Assembly: GCA_023428655.1 (NCBI GenBank) | Contig: JAEYXC010000242.1 | Span: 1 to 8,120 of the forward strand | Source of the DNA: Bacillota bacterium | Lineage (GTDB): Bacteria; Bacillota; Clostridia; Lachnospirales; Lachnospiraceae | Direction: 5' to 3' | Length of the DNA: 8,120 nucleotides | Part shown: positions 1 through 5,732 of the stretch, in pieces | Layout of the letters: the number at the start of each line of letters is the position of its first letter | Numbering within the stretch: position 1 is the first letter of the stretch | Notes under the pieces: generated by a model | Seen by the model: the letters and a program-made list of their open reading frames with translations, nothing else | What the model was told of the DNA's origin: nothing | Databases searched by the model: none | Program-made: the position numbers and the translations under genes

Positions 1-242
1 CCTTAATTCCGGATATGCTTCGCAAGATTGAAGACCTAAAGAATATGAGGATGACCTTTGAGCATGATTTTGATATTGAGGTAGACGGTGGGATTACTCT
101 GGATAATGTAGTGGACGTTATGGATGCCGGAGCCAATGTCATTGTATCCGGATCTTCCGTGTTCCGTGGTGATATCACTAGAAATATAGCGAGATTTAAG
201 GATCAATTTGTTGCGTATGATCAAAGGGTACGGTTCAACTAG
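1..242 (+). CDS. rpe: Ribulose-phosphate 3-epimerase, C-terminal part (5' end outside window)
   Basis: Only the last 79 complete codons are present, read from base 3. The enzyme interconverts D-ribulose 5-phosphate and D-xylulose 5-phosphate in the pentose phosphate pathway, in the cytoplasm. The visible part matches the end of the (beta/alpha)8 barrel: LIPDMLRKIEDL, then EVDGGITLDNV, whose Asp is the family's conserved second catalytic aspartate, then the phosphate-binding segment GANVIVSGSSVFRGD. The reading frame ends at TAG 240-242, 28 bases before the thiN ATG at 271, which suggests co-transcription. In Firmicutes rpe usually sits between rsgA and thiN, and the gene downstream here fits that order. 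No break is seen in the visible part. Identification is by motif and context and is firm. Confidence 0.93.
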   Translation, partial: LIPDMLRKIEDLKNMRMTFEHDFDIEVDGGITLDNVVDVMDAGANVIVSGSSVFRGDITRNIARFKDQFVAYDQRVRFN

Positions 243-264
243 GTTAGTATAATGAGGTGCTAGT

Positions 265-269
265 GAAGG
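265..269 (+). promoter_or_regulatory. Ribosome binding site candidate for thiN
   Basis: GAAGG at 265-269 lies directly against the ATG at 271 but 7 bases before the in-frame ATG at 277. A second candidate, GAGGTG at 254-259, is 11 bases before 271. The closer site favours translation from 277 and the farther one from 271, so the thiN start is uncertain by two codons. Confidence 0.45.
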
Positions 270-270
270 T

Positions 271-930
271 ATGAATATGGAAGAGAATAAGGTGTTAATC
301 ATTACCGGTGGTCACATTGAATTAGACCTTATCCGTGAATTAATGGAGCAAGAGAATGTTACGATGATAATCGCAGCAGACCATGGACTTTTTGCTGTGG
401 ATCAGCTTGGAATTACACCCGACTATATCGTCGGGGACTTTGATTCGGTTCCGGAGGAGCTGTTGGCAAAATACCGTGACAGCAAGACACCTACCTTGAC
501 CTTTCCGAGAGAGAAGGACAAAACGGATACTCAGATAGCCATTGACCATGCATTAACACATAAGGCAACAAGTATTATAATTGTAGGAGCCACCGGGAGT
601 CGCTTAGACCATACTATGGCGAATGTACATCTGCTATTATTACCGATGGAACGAAACGTAGATGCTTGCATTATTGATCGGAACAACAAGATTTACCTGA
701 AGCGGGAAAGCTTTGTGATTGAGAAGCAGAGGCAGCATGGGGATTATGTTTCCCTATTACCCTTTAGTGAAGTGGTGGATGGATTATCACTGATGGGCTT
801 TCAGTATCCATTAAATCGGATTAGATTGACTGCTGGTAGTAGCCTTGGCATTAGTAATGAGATTATCATGGACATAGGTCGTGTCGAGTTTACCAAGGGA
901 ATTCTACTAGTAATTGAAGCAAGGGATTAA
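271..930 (+). CDS. thiN: Thiamine pyrophosphokinase
   Basis: Predicted cytoplasmic enzyme that transfers pyrophosphate from ATP to thiamine, giving thiamine diphosphate. The 219-residue length is normal for the family. The N-terminal catalytic domain shows AADHGLFAVDQLGITPDYIVGDFDS in outline, with GDFDS at residues 55-59, KDKTDTQ at 82-88 (the conserved TD pair) and GATGSRLDH at 106-114. These are the acidic metal and nucleotide-binding motifs of the family. The C-terminal beta-rich thiamine-binding domain includes GSSLGISNE at about 189-197. The start at 271 gives MNMEEN; ATG 277 has better Shine-Dalgarno spacing and would remove two residues. Gene order rpe-thiN is the usual Firmicutes arrangement. 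A 185-bp AT-rich gap follows before ychF. Identification is firm, the exact start is not. Confidence 0.95.
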   Translation: MNMEENKVLIITGGHIELDLIRELMEQENVTMIIAADHGLFAVDQLGITPDYIVGDFDSVPEELLAKYRDSKTPTLTFPREKDKTDTQIAIDHALTHKATSIIIVGATGSRLDHTMANVHLLLLPMERNVDACIIDRNNKIYLKRESFVIEKQRQHGDYVSLLPFSEVVDGLSLMGFQYPLNRIRLTAGSSLGISNEIIMDIGRVEFTKGILLVIEARD

Positions 931-1115
931 ACGGCTTAGGGATAAGCAATAATATAGAAATAGAACGGACAAGCATAAAAGAAAAGTATTTAATGAAGAA
1001 GCACAAGATAAGAAGCCATAAAGAAAGAGATTTGGCTCAAACAGAATAATTTGTGGAACAGGACTGTAGTAAAATCTGATAGCTTGAAATTGTATATTAA
1101 GGAAGGAAGACACAA
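931..1115 (+). other. Intergenic region thiN-ychF, no clear terminator or promoter
   Basis: This is a purine-rich, AT-rich spacer of 185 bp. A 5-bp hairpin, GCTTA 934-938 with TAAGC 943-947, follows the thiN stop but has no T-run and is too short to call a terminator. AGCCA 1014-1018 and TGGCT 1033-1037 form a second weak inverted pair. No -35/-10 pair with acceptable spacing stands out: TTGTGG 1051 and TAAAAT 1070 are only 13 bp apart. GGAAGG at 1101-1106 is the ychF ribosome binding site, 9 bases before its ATG. Whether ychF has its own promoter cannot be told from the sequence. Confidence 0.5.
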
Positions 1116-2213
1116 ATGAAATTAGGTATCGTGGGTTTGCCCAATGTTGGAAAAAGTACTCTTTTTAATTCTTTAACAAAAGCAGGAGCCGAGTCAGCGA
1201 ATTATCCTTTCTGTACCATAGACCCGAATATCGGTATCGTTCCGGTTCCGGATGAAAGGCTAAAGGTACTGGGAGATTTGTATCATACGGAGAAGATAAT
1301 CGCGGCGACCATTGAGTTCGTAGATATTGCCGGATTGGTCAAGGGAGCCTCGAAGGGTGAGGGCCTTGGGAATCAATTTTTGTCCAATATCAGGGAAGTG
1401 GATGCAATTGTTCATGTGGTACGTTGCTTTGAGGATACCAATGTAATCCACGTGGATGGTTCCGTAAATCCCGAGAGAGACATTGAGACAATCAATCTGG
1501 AGTTAATTTTTTCGGACATAGAGATTTTGGAGCGTCGAATATCAAAAACGAATAAGGGTGCTAAAAATGATCGCTCCCTTGCCAAGGAATTAGAGCTTCA
1601 GGAACGAATCAAAGCCTTTTTGGAAGAAGGAAAGATGGCTAAGGCTTTTGTGACACAGGATGAAGAGGAACAGGAGTGGTTGGATAGCTACAACCTGCTT
1701 ACCGCAAAGCCTGTAATCTATGCTGCAAATGTTAAGGAAGATGACCTTGCTGATGATGGTGTAAATAATGAATACGTACAAAAGGTTCGTGCAATCGCGG
1801 AGCAGGAGCATTCAGAGGTATTCGTAATCTGTGCTCAGATTGAACAGGAAATTGCCGAATTAGATGAAGAAGAGAAGCGAATGTTTTTAGAGGATCTTGG
1901 TTTAAAGGAATCAGGTCTGGAGAAACTAATCAGAGCAAGCTATCATATTTTGGGATTAATGAGCTTTTTAACCGCAGGTCCCAAGGAGACAAGAGCATGG
2001 ACCATAAAGATCGGAACAAAGGCTCCTCAGGCAGCCGGCAAAATTCACTCTGATTTTGAACGAGGCTTTATCCGAGCTGAAATTGTAAGCTATCATAATC
2101 TGATCGAGTGTGGGAACTATAACGCAGCGAAGGAAAAGGGACTGGTTCGTTCCGAAGGAAAGGAATATGTCCTTCAGGATGGCGATGTGGTTTTATTCCG
2201 ATTTAATGTCTAA
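1116..2213 (+). CDS. ychF: Redox-regulated ATPase YchF (Obg-like/OLA1 family)
   Basis: Full-length 365-residue member of the universally conserved YchF/OLA1 family. These are P-loop NTPases that prefer ATP and bind ribosomes; in bacteria they are linked to stress and redox responses. Seen here: Walker A GLPNVGKST at residues 7-15, switch/G3 segment DIAGLVKGASKGEGLGNQFL from residue 70, and NVKE at 205-208 in place of the NKxD specificity motif of true GTPases, which is the family hallmark for ATP use. A helical coiled-coil region follows at roughly 125-195. The C-terminal TGS domain covers about 282-365, including AWTIKIGTKAPQAAGKIHSD and the ending QDGDVVLFRFNV. The start is supported by GGAAGG 1101-1106, and MKLGIVGLPNVGKST is typical of the family. 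The stop is followed closely by lgt (21 bases to ATG 2235), so the two are probably co-transcribed. Exact cellular role remains general even for the family. Confidence 0.97.
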   Translation: MKLGIVGLPNVGKSTLFNSLTKAGAESANYPFCTIDPNIGIVPVPDERLKVLGDLYHTEKIIAATIEFVDIAGLVKGASKGEGLGNQFLSNIREVDAIVHVVRCFEDTNVIHVDGSVNPERDIETINLELIFSDIEILERRISKTNKGAKNDRSLAKELELQERIKAFLEEGKMAKAFVTQDEEEQEWLDSYNLLTAKPVIYAANVKEDDLADDGVNNEYVQKVRAIAEQEHSEVFVICAQIEQEIAELDEEEKRMFLEDLGLKESGLEKLIRASYHILGLMSFLTAGPKETRAWTIKIGTKAPQAAGKIHSDFERGFIRAEIVSYHNLIECGNYNAAKEKGLVRSEGKEYVLQDGDVVLFRFNV

Positions 2214-2217
2214 ACCC

Positions 2218-2229
2218 AGAAAGCGGTGA
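2218..2229 (+). promoter_or_regulatory. Ribosome binding site that favours ATG 2235 as lgt start
   Basis: AGAAAGCGGTGA is a near match to the ideal AGAAAGGAGGTGA with one base missing. The GG that would pair with the core anti-Shine-Dalgarno ends at 2226, leaving 8 bases to ATG 2235. The longer reading from GTG 2226 would start inside this site and has no good site of its own. ATG 2241 is also in frame but farther away. Confidence 0.6.
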
Positions 2230-2234
2230 AGAAT

Positions 2235-3179
2235 ATGACGATGCTTTTAACAACGAATATCAATTTTCCAAACCTTGGAATTGGACTTAAGAATGTGGGT
2301 ACCGGCTTTGAGCTTTTTGGCTACCACATTGCTTATTATGGTATGGTCATAGGTCTGGGTATGCTGATCGGTTGGCTGATGGCAGAATGGGTTGCGAAAC
2401 GAACCGGGCAGAAAACAGAGATTTATCTGGATTTCGCATTGGTGGCAATCATTTCAGCTGTTATTGGAGCGAGATTATATTATGTAGTTTTTGCATTGGA
2501 GGAATTTGCAGATAATCCTCTATCCATATTTAACCTAAGAACCGGAGGGCTAGCCATCTATGGAGGGATTATCGCTGCTGTATTGGCTGCAATCATTTTT
2601 GCGAAGGTGAAGAAGTATCCCTTTTGGCTTTTGGCTGATACCGGGTGTATTGGTTTAGTTACAGGGCAGATTATCGGACGATGGGGTAACTTCTTTAACC
2701 GGGAGGCCTTCGGTAAGTATTATAATGGACTGTTTGCGATGCAGGTTGATGTTCGGGATGTTTCAGGAGTGTTTCGAAATACCACCTCAATCTCTACCTT
2801 GGAGCAGATGTATCAGGGGAAGGAAGCTGCACTGGAACGGATTCTGGAAATAAGAAATAATTTGGTTGTGATTGGAGATGCTACCTATATTCAAGTTCAT
2901 CCAACCTTTCTCTATGAATCAGTTTGGAATCTTTGCTTACTGATTCTGTTACTGTTATATACAAAGCACAAGAAGTTTGATGGCGAAGTGATGCTGCTAT
3001 ACCTAATTGGTTACGGGTTAGGTCGCGCATGGATGGAGGGACTTAGAACGGATCAGCTATTCCTATGGGGAACTCCAATCGCCGTTTCGCAGTTATTATC
3101 CATCCTTCTGGTTGTTGTATCCGTTGTTCTTCTAATCTATAAACGACGTAGGTCTAGGATTAGGAAAAGAAAATCGTAA
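2235..3179 (+). CDS. lgt: Prolipoprotein diacylglyceryl transferase
   Basis: Integral membrane enzyme that moves diacylglycerol from phosphatidylglycerol to the lipobox cysteine of prolipoproteins, the first step of lipoprotein maturation. From ATG 2235 it has 314 residues; a GTG at 2226 would add three, but the Shine-Dalgarno spacing favours 2235. Several hydrophobic segments are visible, at about 32-52, 66-86, 107-124, 133-147, 230-242, 254-265 and 284-301. Key motifs are GGLAIYGG at 104-111, the Lgt signature GRWGNFFNRE at 148-157 with its essential Arg and Asn, HPTFLYE at 222-228, and GYGLGRAWMEGLR at 259-271. Tyr109 stands where E. coli has His103, as often in Firmicutes. About 60 residues lie between the signature and HPTFLYE, including a charged helical stretch near 186-210. 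The C-terminus is strongly basic (KRRRSRIRKRKS), consistent with a cytoplasmic end. It lies just after ychF and ends the upstream transcription unit. Confidence 0.96.
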   Translation: MTMLLTTNINFPNLGIGLKNVGTGFELFGYHIAYYGMVIGLGMLIGWLMAEWVAKRTGQKTEIYLDFALVAIISAVIGARLYYVVFALEEFADNPLSIFNLRTGGLAIYGGIIAAVLAAIIFAKVKKYPFWLLADTGCIGLVTGQIIGRWGNFFNREAFGKYYNGLFAMQVDVRDVSGVFRNTTSISTLEQMYQGKEAALERILEIRNNLVVIGDATYIQVHPTFLYESVWNLCLLILLLLYTKHKKFDGEVMLLYLIGYGLGRAWMEGLRTDQLFLWGTPIAVSQLLSILLVVVSVVLLIYKRRRSRIRKRKS

Positions 3180-3317
3180 AGAAGAGAATAGTAAAGAGAA
3201 AATAGGTATAAAAAGAACAGTATTTGGGACTTATTTCCTAATGACATGATTTTGTCTATATATTGACATAATTTGTTCGATTTCTCAAATATATACAATA
3301 TGTTGTAATCATTTGGC
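3180..3317 (+). other. AT-rich spacer between lgt and its terminator
   Basis: No gene is supported here. The stretch has an imperfect direct repeat: TGACATGATTTTGTC at 3242-3256 and TGACATAATTTGTTC at 3264-3278, matching at 12 of 15 positions with a 22-bp period. The second copy contains a perfect TTGACA (3263-3268), but no -10 lies at 16-18 bp; TATATA 3290 and TACAAT 3294 are too far away. It most likely acts as the 3' untranslated region of the lgt transcript. Confidence 0.4.
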
Positions 3318-3368
3318 AAAATAGCTCACAAAGCCACTAACTATAAGGCTTTGTGAGCTATTTTTTTT
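3318..3368 (+). terminator. Strong rho-independent terminator after lgt
   Basis: A perfect 18-bp stem pairs AAAATAGCTCACAAAGCC (3318-3335) with GGCTTTGTGAGCTATTTT (3347-3364). The loop is 11 bases (3336-3346), and an uninterrupted run of eight T (3361-3368) completes it. It lies 138 bases after the lgt stop and 181 bases before mraZ, separating the rpe-thiN-ychF-lgt unit from the dcw cluster. The A-run on the left arm is only four bases, so activity on the other strand would be weaker. Confidence 0.96.
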
Positions 3369-3378
3369 GATTTCATAC

Positions 3379-3407
3379 TTGATAAATTCCCTAAACTAAT
3401 ATAGAAT
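3379..3407 (+). promoter_or_regulatory. Sigma-A-type promoter of the mra/dcw cluster
   Basis: The -35 box TTGATA (3379-3384) and -10 box TAGAAT (3402-3407) each match the consensus at five of six positions and are exactly 17 bp apart. They sit just after the upstream terminator and before the mraZ leader. A start near 3414 is inferred, which would give a leader of about 135 bases and put the MraZ-type boxes at the very start of the transcript. Confidence 0.7.
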
Positions 3408-3415
3408 AAACTCAT

Positions 3416-3462
3416 AAGTGGAGCAAAGTGGTGGAGAGTGGTGTAAAAACCCCTAAAAGTGG
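3416..3462 (+). promoter_or_regulatory. Putative MraZ operator: phased AAGTGG direct repeats
   Basis: AAGTGG occurs at 3416-3421 and 3426-3431, GAGTGG at 3436-3441, and AAGTGG again at 3457-3462. The first three repeat every 10 bp, one helical turn; the fourth is 21 bp on, about two turns. MraZ proteins are known to bind direct repeats with about 10-bp periodicity near their own promoter (TGGG-type in E. coli, AAAGTG-type in Mycoplasma), and these boxes closely resemble the latter. The array starts just downstream of the predicted transcription start, so bound MraZ could block promoter escape. Binding here is inferred, not shown. Confidence 0.75.
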
Positions 3463-3468
3463 TACAAG

Positions 3469-3507
3469 CCCTCTCAAAAATGACTCCATATACGAAGTCG
3501 GAGAGGG
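3469..3507 (+). promoter_or_regulatory. Stem-loop in the mraZ leader
   Basis: CCCTCTC (3469-3475) pairs perfectly with GAGAGGG (3501-3507). Inside, GACT (3482-3485) pairs with AGTC (3496-3499), with an asymmetric bulge AAAAAT (3476-3481). There is no T-run after it, so it is not an intrinsic terminator. The right arm is a purine-rich Shine-Dalgarno-like sequence six or seven bases before an ATG at 3515, so folding would hide that site. Function unknown. Confidence 0.45.
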
Positions 3508-3514
3508 GCAAGTA

Positions 3515-3562
3515 ATGGTCTGTCCGATGAAAAAGAAGGTGAAGTCTTATGTTCATGGGTGA
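3515..3562 (+). other. Possible 15-codon leader ORF overlapping mraZ start
   Basis: ATG 3515 opens a 15-residue reading frame, MVCPMKKKVKSYVHG, ending at TGA 3560-3562, 14 bases inside mraZ in a different frame. GAGAGGGG (3501-3508) is a plausible ribosome binding site six bases ahead. It contains the mraZ Shine-Dalgarno (AAGGTGA 3536-3542), so translation through it could affect mraZ initiation. A frame this short can arise by chance, so I do not call it a gene. Confidence 0.2.
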
Positions 3563-3977
3563 ATTCGATCATTCGATCGATACCAAAGGCAGAATAATCA
3601 TACCGTCAAAGTTTCGAGAAGAGCTGGGAGATAAATTTGTTATCACCCTGGGTCTTGACGGATGTTTATTTGTATACCCAAATGAAGAATGGCAAGCCTT
3701 CGCAAAGGAACTTGGTAAATTACCCGGAACAAAAGAAGCAAGACAATTACAGCGTTATTTCTTGGCAATGGCCGCTGATTGCGAAGCCGATAAACAGGGA
3801 AGAATACTAATACCGATAAAACTCAGGGAGAGCGCTGGATTGGATAAGGACATTGTTTTTGTCGGTGTACTGAATAAGATTGAGCTTTGGAGTAAGGAAC
3901 GCTGGGAGAATAATAATACGTATGAAAATGTGGATGCGATTGCAGAGCATATGTCGCAGTACGGTATCAGCTTCTAG
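3549..3977 (+). CDS. mraZ: Transcriptional regulator MraZ
   Basis: First gene of the dcw cluster, encoding a 142-residue DNA-binding protein that forms oligomeric rings and regulates its own promoter and the downstream division and cell-wall genes. It has the expected two tandem AbrB/SpoVT-like swapped-hairpin halves, each with the DxxxR signature: DTKGRIIIP from residue 11 and DKQGRILIP from residue 81. The N-terminus MFMGEFDHSID is characteristic of the family. ATG 3549 is preceded by AAGGTGA (3536-3542) with six bases of spacing; ATG 3555 is less well placed. The direct-repeat boxes at 3416-3462 fit an autoregulatory operator. rsmH starts 40 bases after the stop, so the genes are probably co-transcribed. 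Identification is firm. Confidence 0.98.
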   Translation: MFMGEFDHSIDTKGRIIIPSKFREELGDKFVITLGLDGCLFVYPNEEWQAFAKELGKLPGTKEARQLQRYFLAMAADCEADKQGRILIPIKLRESAGLDKDIVFVGVLNKIELWSKERWENNNTYENVDAIAEHMSQYGISF

Positions 3978-4007
3978 CCGTCCCTAATTATCACATACAG
4001 TCAGAAT

Positions 4008-4011
4008 GGAG
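4008..4011 (+). promoter_or_regulatory. Ribosome binding site that sets rsmH start at ATG 4018
   Basis: GGAG (4008-4011) is six bases before ATG 4018 and overlaps the upstream in-frame ATG at 4006. The latter has no Shine-Dalgarno of its own (preceding bases are TACAGTCAGA). The protein read from 4018 begins MAFVHKSVLLEE, as is typical of RsmH. Confidence 0.75.
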
Positions 4012-4017
4012 ATTACT

Positions 4018-4953
4018 ATGGCTTTTGTTCACAAATCAGTGTTGTTGGAAGAAACGATAGAGAACCTGAATATTAAACCGGAGGGCATCTATGTCGATGG
4101 AACACTGGGTGGTGGAGGACATTCTTATGAGATAGCAAAGCGCTTAACCACGGGAAGATTAATCGGAATTGATCAGGATGAGGCAGCAATCAAAGCAGCA
4201 GGCGAGCGTTTGGCTGAATTTGCTGATAAGGTTACCATCGTAAGAAGTAATTACAGCGATATGAGGAGAGTGCTTCAGGAGCTGCAGATTGAACAGGTGG
4301 ATGGAATAATTCTGGATTTGGGTGTTTCCTCCTATCAGCTTGATACACCGGAGCGCGGCTTTTCCTATAAGGAAGATGCTCCACTTGATATGAGAATGGA
4401 CACCAGAAACACAAAGACAGCGAAGGACATCGTCAATGGGTACGGTGAAATGGAGTTATTTCGCATTATTCGAGATTATGGTGAAGATAATTTTGCTAAA
4501 AATATTGCGAAGCATATCGTACGAATGAGACAGGAGAAACCGATTGAGACAACCTTCGAGCTGATTGAAGCCATTAAGGCAGCCATTCCCATGAAGCTGC
4601 GTGTTACAACGGGACATCCAGCTAAGAGAACCTTTCAGGCAATTCGGATCGAGCTTAACCGTGAGCTGGAGGTGCTTAAGGATACCTTGCAGGATATGAT
4701 TGAATTATTGACGCCGGAAGGCAGACTGTGCATCATAACCTTCCATTCTCTGGAGGATCGAATTGTAAAGTCATGCTTTCGAACCAATGAAAATCCCTGC
4801 ATCTGTCCACCGAGTTTTCCGGTATGTGTGTGCGGGAAGGAGTCACTGGGTAAGGTAATATCCAGAAAACCGATTCTTCCTTCCGAGGAGGAGTTGGAAT
4901 TTAACAAAAGATCAAAAAGTGCAAAGCTTCGTGTGTTTGAACGAGCACATTAG
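4018..4953 (+). CDS. rsmH: 16S rRNA (cytosine(1402)-N(4))-methyltransferase RsmH
   Basis: Also called MraW. This SAM-dependent enzyme methylates N4 of C1402 in 16S rRNA, at the ribosomal P site, in the cytoplasm. From ATG 4018 it has 311 residues, normal for the family; ATG 4006 would add four but lies on the ribosome binding site. Visible motifs are HKSVLLEE at the N-terminus, the SAM-binding loop DGTLGGGGHS at 27-36, GIDQD at 50-54, ILDLGVSSYQLD at 98-109, GFSY and DAPLDMRMD at about 114-128, RDYGED at 152-157, RTFQAIRIELNREL at 204-217, and TFHSLEDRIVK at 241-251. A cysteine cluster (residues 253, 261, 263, 270, 272; CICPPSFPVCVCGK) follows, as seen in many Clostridia; metal binding is possible but unproven. 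The end, RSKSAKLRVFER, is typical. Second gene of the dcw cluster, as expected. Confidence 0.98.
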   Translation: MAFVHKSVLLEETIENLNIKPEGIYVDGTLGGGGHSYEIAKRLTTGRLIGIDQDEAAIKAAGERLAEFADKVTIVRSNYSDMRRVLQELQIEQVDGIILDLGVSSYQLDTPERGFSYKEDAPLDMRMDTRNTKTAKDIVNGYGEMELFRIIRDYGEDNFAKNIAKHIVRMRQEKPIETTFELIEAIKAAIPMKLRVTTGHPAKRTFQAIRIELNRELEVLKDTLQDMIELLTPEGRLCIITFHSLEDRIVKSCFRTNENPCICPPSFPVCVCGKESLGKVISRKPILPSEEELEFNKRSKSAKLRVFERAH

Positions 4954-5002
4954 TATGAAAAATCCCATAGTTTTTATACTACCAAGAATGAACGGTTGTT
5001 CA
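4951..5002 (+). repeat. Weak inverted repeats after rsmH
   Basis: TAGTAT plus AAAAA (4951-4962, one bulged G at 4957) pairs with TTTTT plus ATACTA (4971-4981) around an 8-base loop; the left arm includes the rsmH stop codon. A second small hairpin, TGAAC 4989-4993 with GTTCA 4998-5002, follows. Neither has a T-run after it, and the first is almost all A-T. They could influence RNA stability, but no role is supported. Confidence 0.3.
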
Positions 5003-5097
5003 GCCTTGAGGGAAGCAATGGACCTTGGATAAAGAAATGGTAAGGATTATTCAAAAATGTGGATTGACTGAACTACGGGTAGGGAGGAGTTACTGGC

Positions 5098-5583
5098 ATG
5101 GAAGCTAATAAAAGACGTTATCATTATGACAATACTAGGACAAGCTATGTGGATGGAAACACTGCGCGCAAACTTAAAGTAGCTCCTGATATCAGACGGG
5201 AGGAAGAGCGATATGTAACTCCCGGACGAAGAAGACAGGAAGACAGACAACCAAAGGTATTTTCCGGAATTAATTTTGCATCCCTGGTTGTCTTGACGAT
5301 TGCGATTATTGCGACGGTTTCCGTATGTGTTGATTATTTGATGCTCCAAAACCAAGTGAGTCAGATGGATAAAAACATCATCCGTCTTGAAAAGGAAATA
5401 AAAGTTTTAACCAATGAAAATGATGCCAATTACGAAGCAATTGACACAGCACTTAATCTGGATTATATTTATCAGGTGGCTGTGGAGGAGCTTGGTATGG
5501 TTTATCCCAATAATAATGAGGTAATTACCTATAAAAGCAGCTCTACTAATTACGTAAGACAATACGAGGATATTCCTAAGTAA
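5098..5583 (+). CDS. ftsL: FtsL/DivIC-like bitopic cell-division protein
   Basis: A 161-residue predicted single-pass membrane protein in the position where Firmicutes carry ftsL, between rsmH and the division PBP. The N-terminal cytoplasmic part (about 1-56) is long and highly charged, with basic patches such as PGRRRQEDRQPK. One membrane segment spans roughly residues 57-79 (NFASLVVLTIAIIATVSVCV). It is followed by a heptad-like extracytoplasmic region at about 82-110 (LQNQVSQMDKNIIRLEKEI), a leucine-zipper-type coiled coil. The segment VAVEELGMVYPNNNEVITYK resembles the short conserved motif after the coiled coil in FtsL/DivIC proteins. The family partners with FtsB/DivIC and FtsQ/DivIB to activate septal synthesis by FtsW-FtsI. 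The ribosome binding site AGGGAGGAG (5081-5089), eight bases before ATG, is the strongest in the window. Primary sequence similarity in this family is low, so the name rests on topology and synteny; a DivIC-type paralogue is the alternative. Confidence 0.78.
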   Translation: MEANKRRYHYDNTRTSYVDGNTARKLKVAPDIRREEERYVTPGRRRQEDRQPKVFSGINFASLVVLTIAIIATVSVCVDYLMLQNQVSQMDKNIIRLEKEIKVLTNENDANYEAIDTALNLDYIYQVAVEELGMVYPNNNEVITYKSSSTNYVRQYEDIPK

Positions 5584-5599
5584 CATTGTTAGACCTTTG

Positions 5600-5652
5600 T
5601 GTTAGTTAAAGCTGGTATTTCACAACATTGATCACTGCAAGAATAACTAACA
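5600..5652 (+). repeat. 9-bp perfect inverted repeat between ftsL-like gene and PBP gene
   Basis: TGTTAGTTA (5600-5608) is the exact reverse complement of TAACTAACA (5644-5652), separated by 35 bases. There is no T-run after the right arm, so it is not a standard terminator. It could be a protein-binding site or an RNA stem, or chance in AT-rich DNA. Confidence 0.35.
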
Positions 5653-5667
5653 TGCCGGCCCTTTGAA

Positions 5668-5699
5668 GTGTGAAGGATATGCATATTATCTATTCACAC
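5668..5699 (+). repeat. Stem-loop just upstream of the PBP gene
   Basis: GTGTGAA (5668-5674) pairs with TTCACAC (5693-5699), and GATA (5676-5679) pairs with TATC (5687-5690) inside it, around a seven-base loop that overlaps the 10-bp palindrome ATATGCATAT (5677-5686). The structure ends 33 bases before the PBP start and leaves its ribosome binding site GAGG (5720-5723) free. It has no T-run. Role unknown; an operator, mRNA processing or stability element are all possible. Confidence 0.4.
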
Positions 5700-5732
5700 G
5701 AGATACTTGCTAAATAAATGAGGTAAAATACC

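Noticed and set aside
931..950. Small hairpin after thiN as a terminator
   Set aside because: The stem is only five base pairs and no T-run follows.
3137..3556. Two short - strand frames across the lgt-mraZ gap
   Set aside because: They run through the lgt end, the terminator hairpin, the promoter and the operator boxes, and have no recognisable protein features.
4997..5005. TGTTCAGCC, also found in the arm of the hairpin at 7969-7977, considered as a dispersed repeat
   Set aside because: A nine-base match between two places is expected many times by chance in 8 kb, and the flanking bases do not match.
5006..5035. TTGAGG with TAAAGA as a promoter for the ftsL-like gene
   Set aside because: The -35 and -10 matches are poor and the spacing is 18 bp; nothing else supports a start here.
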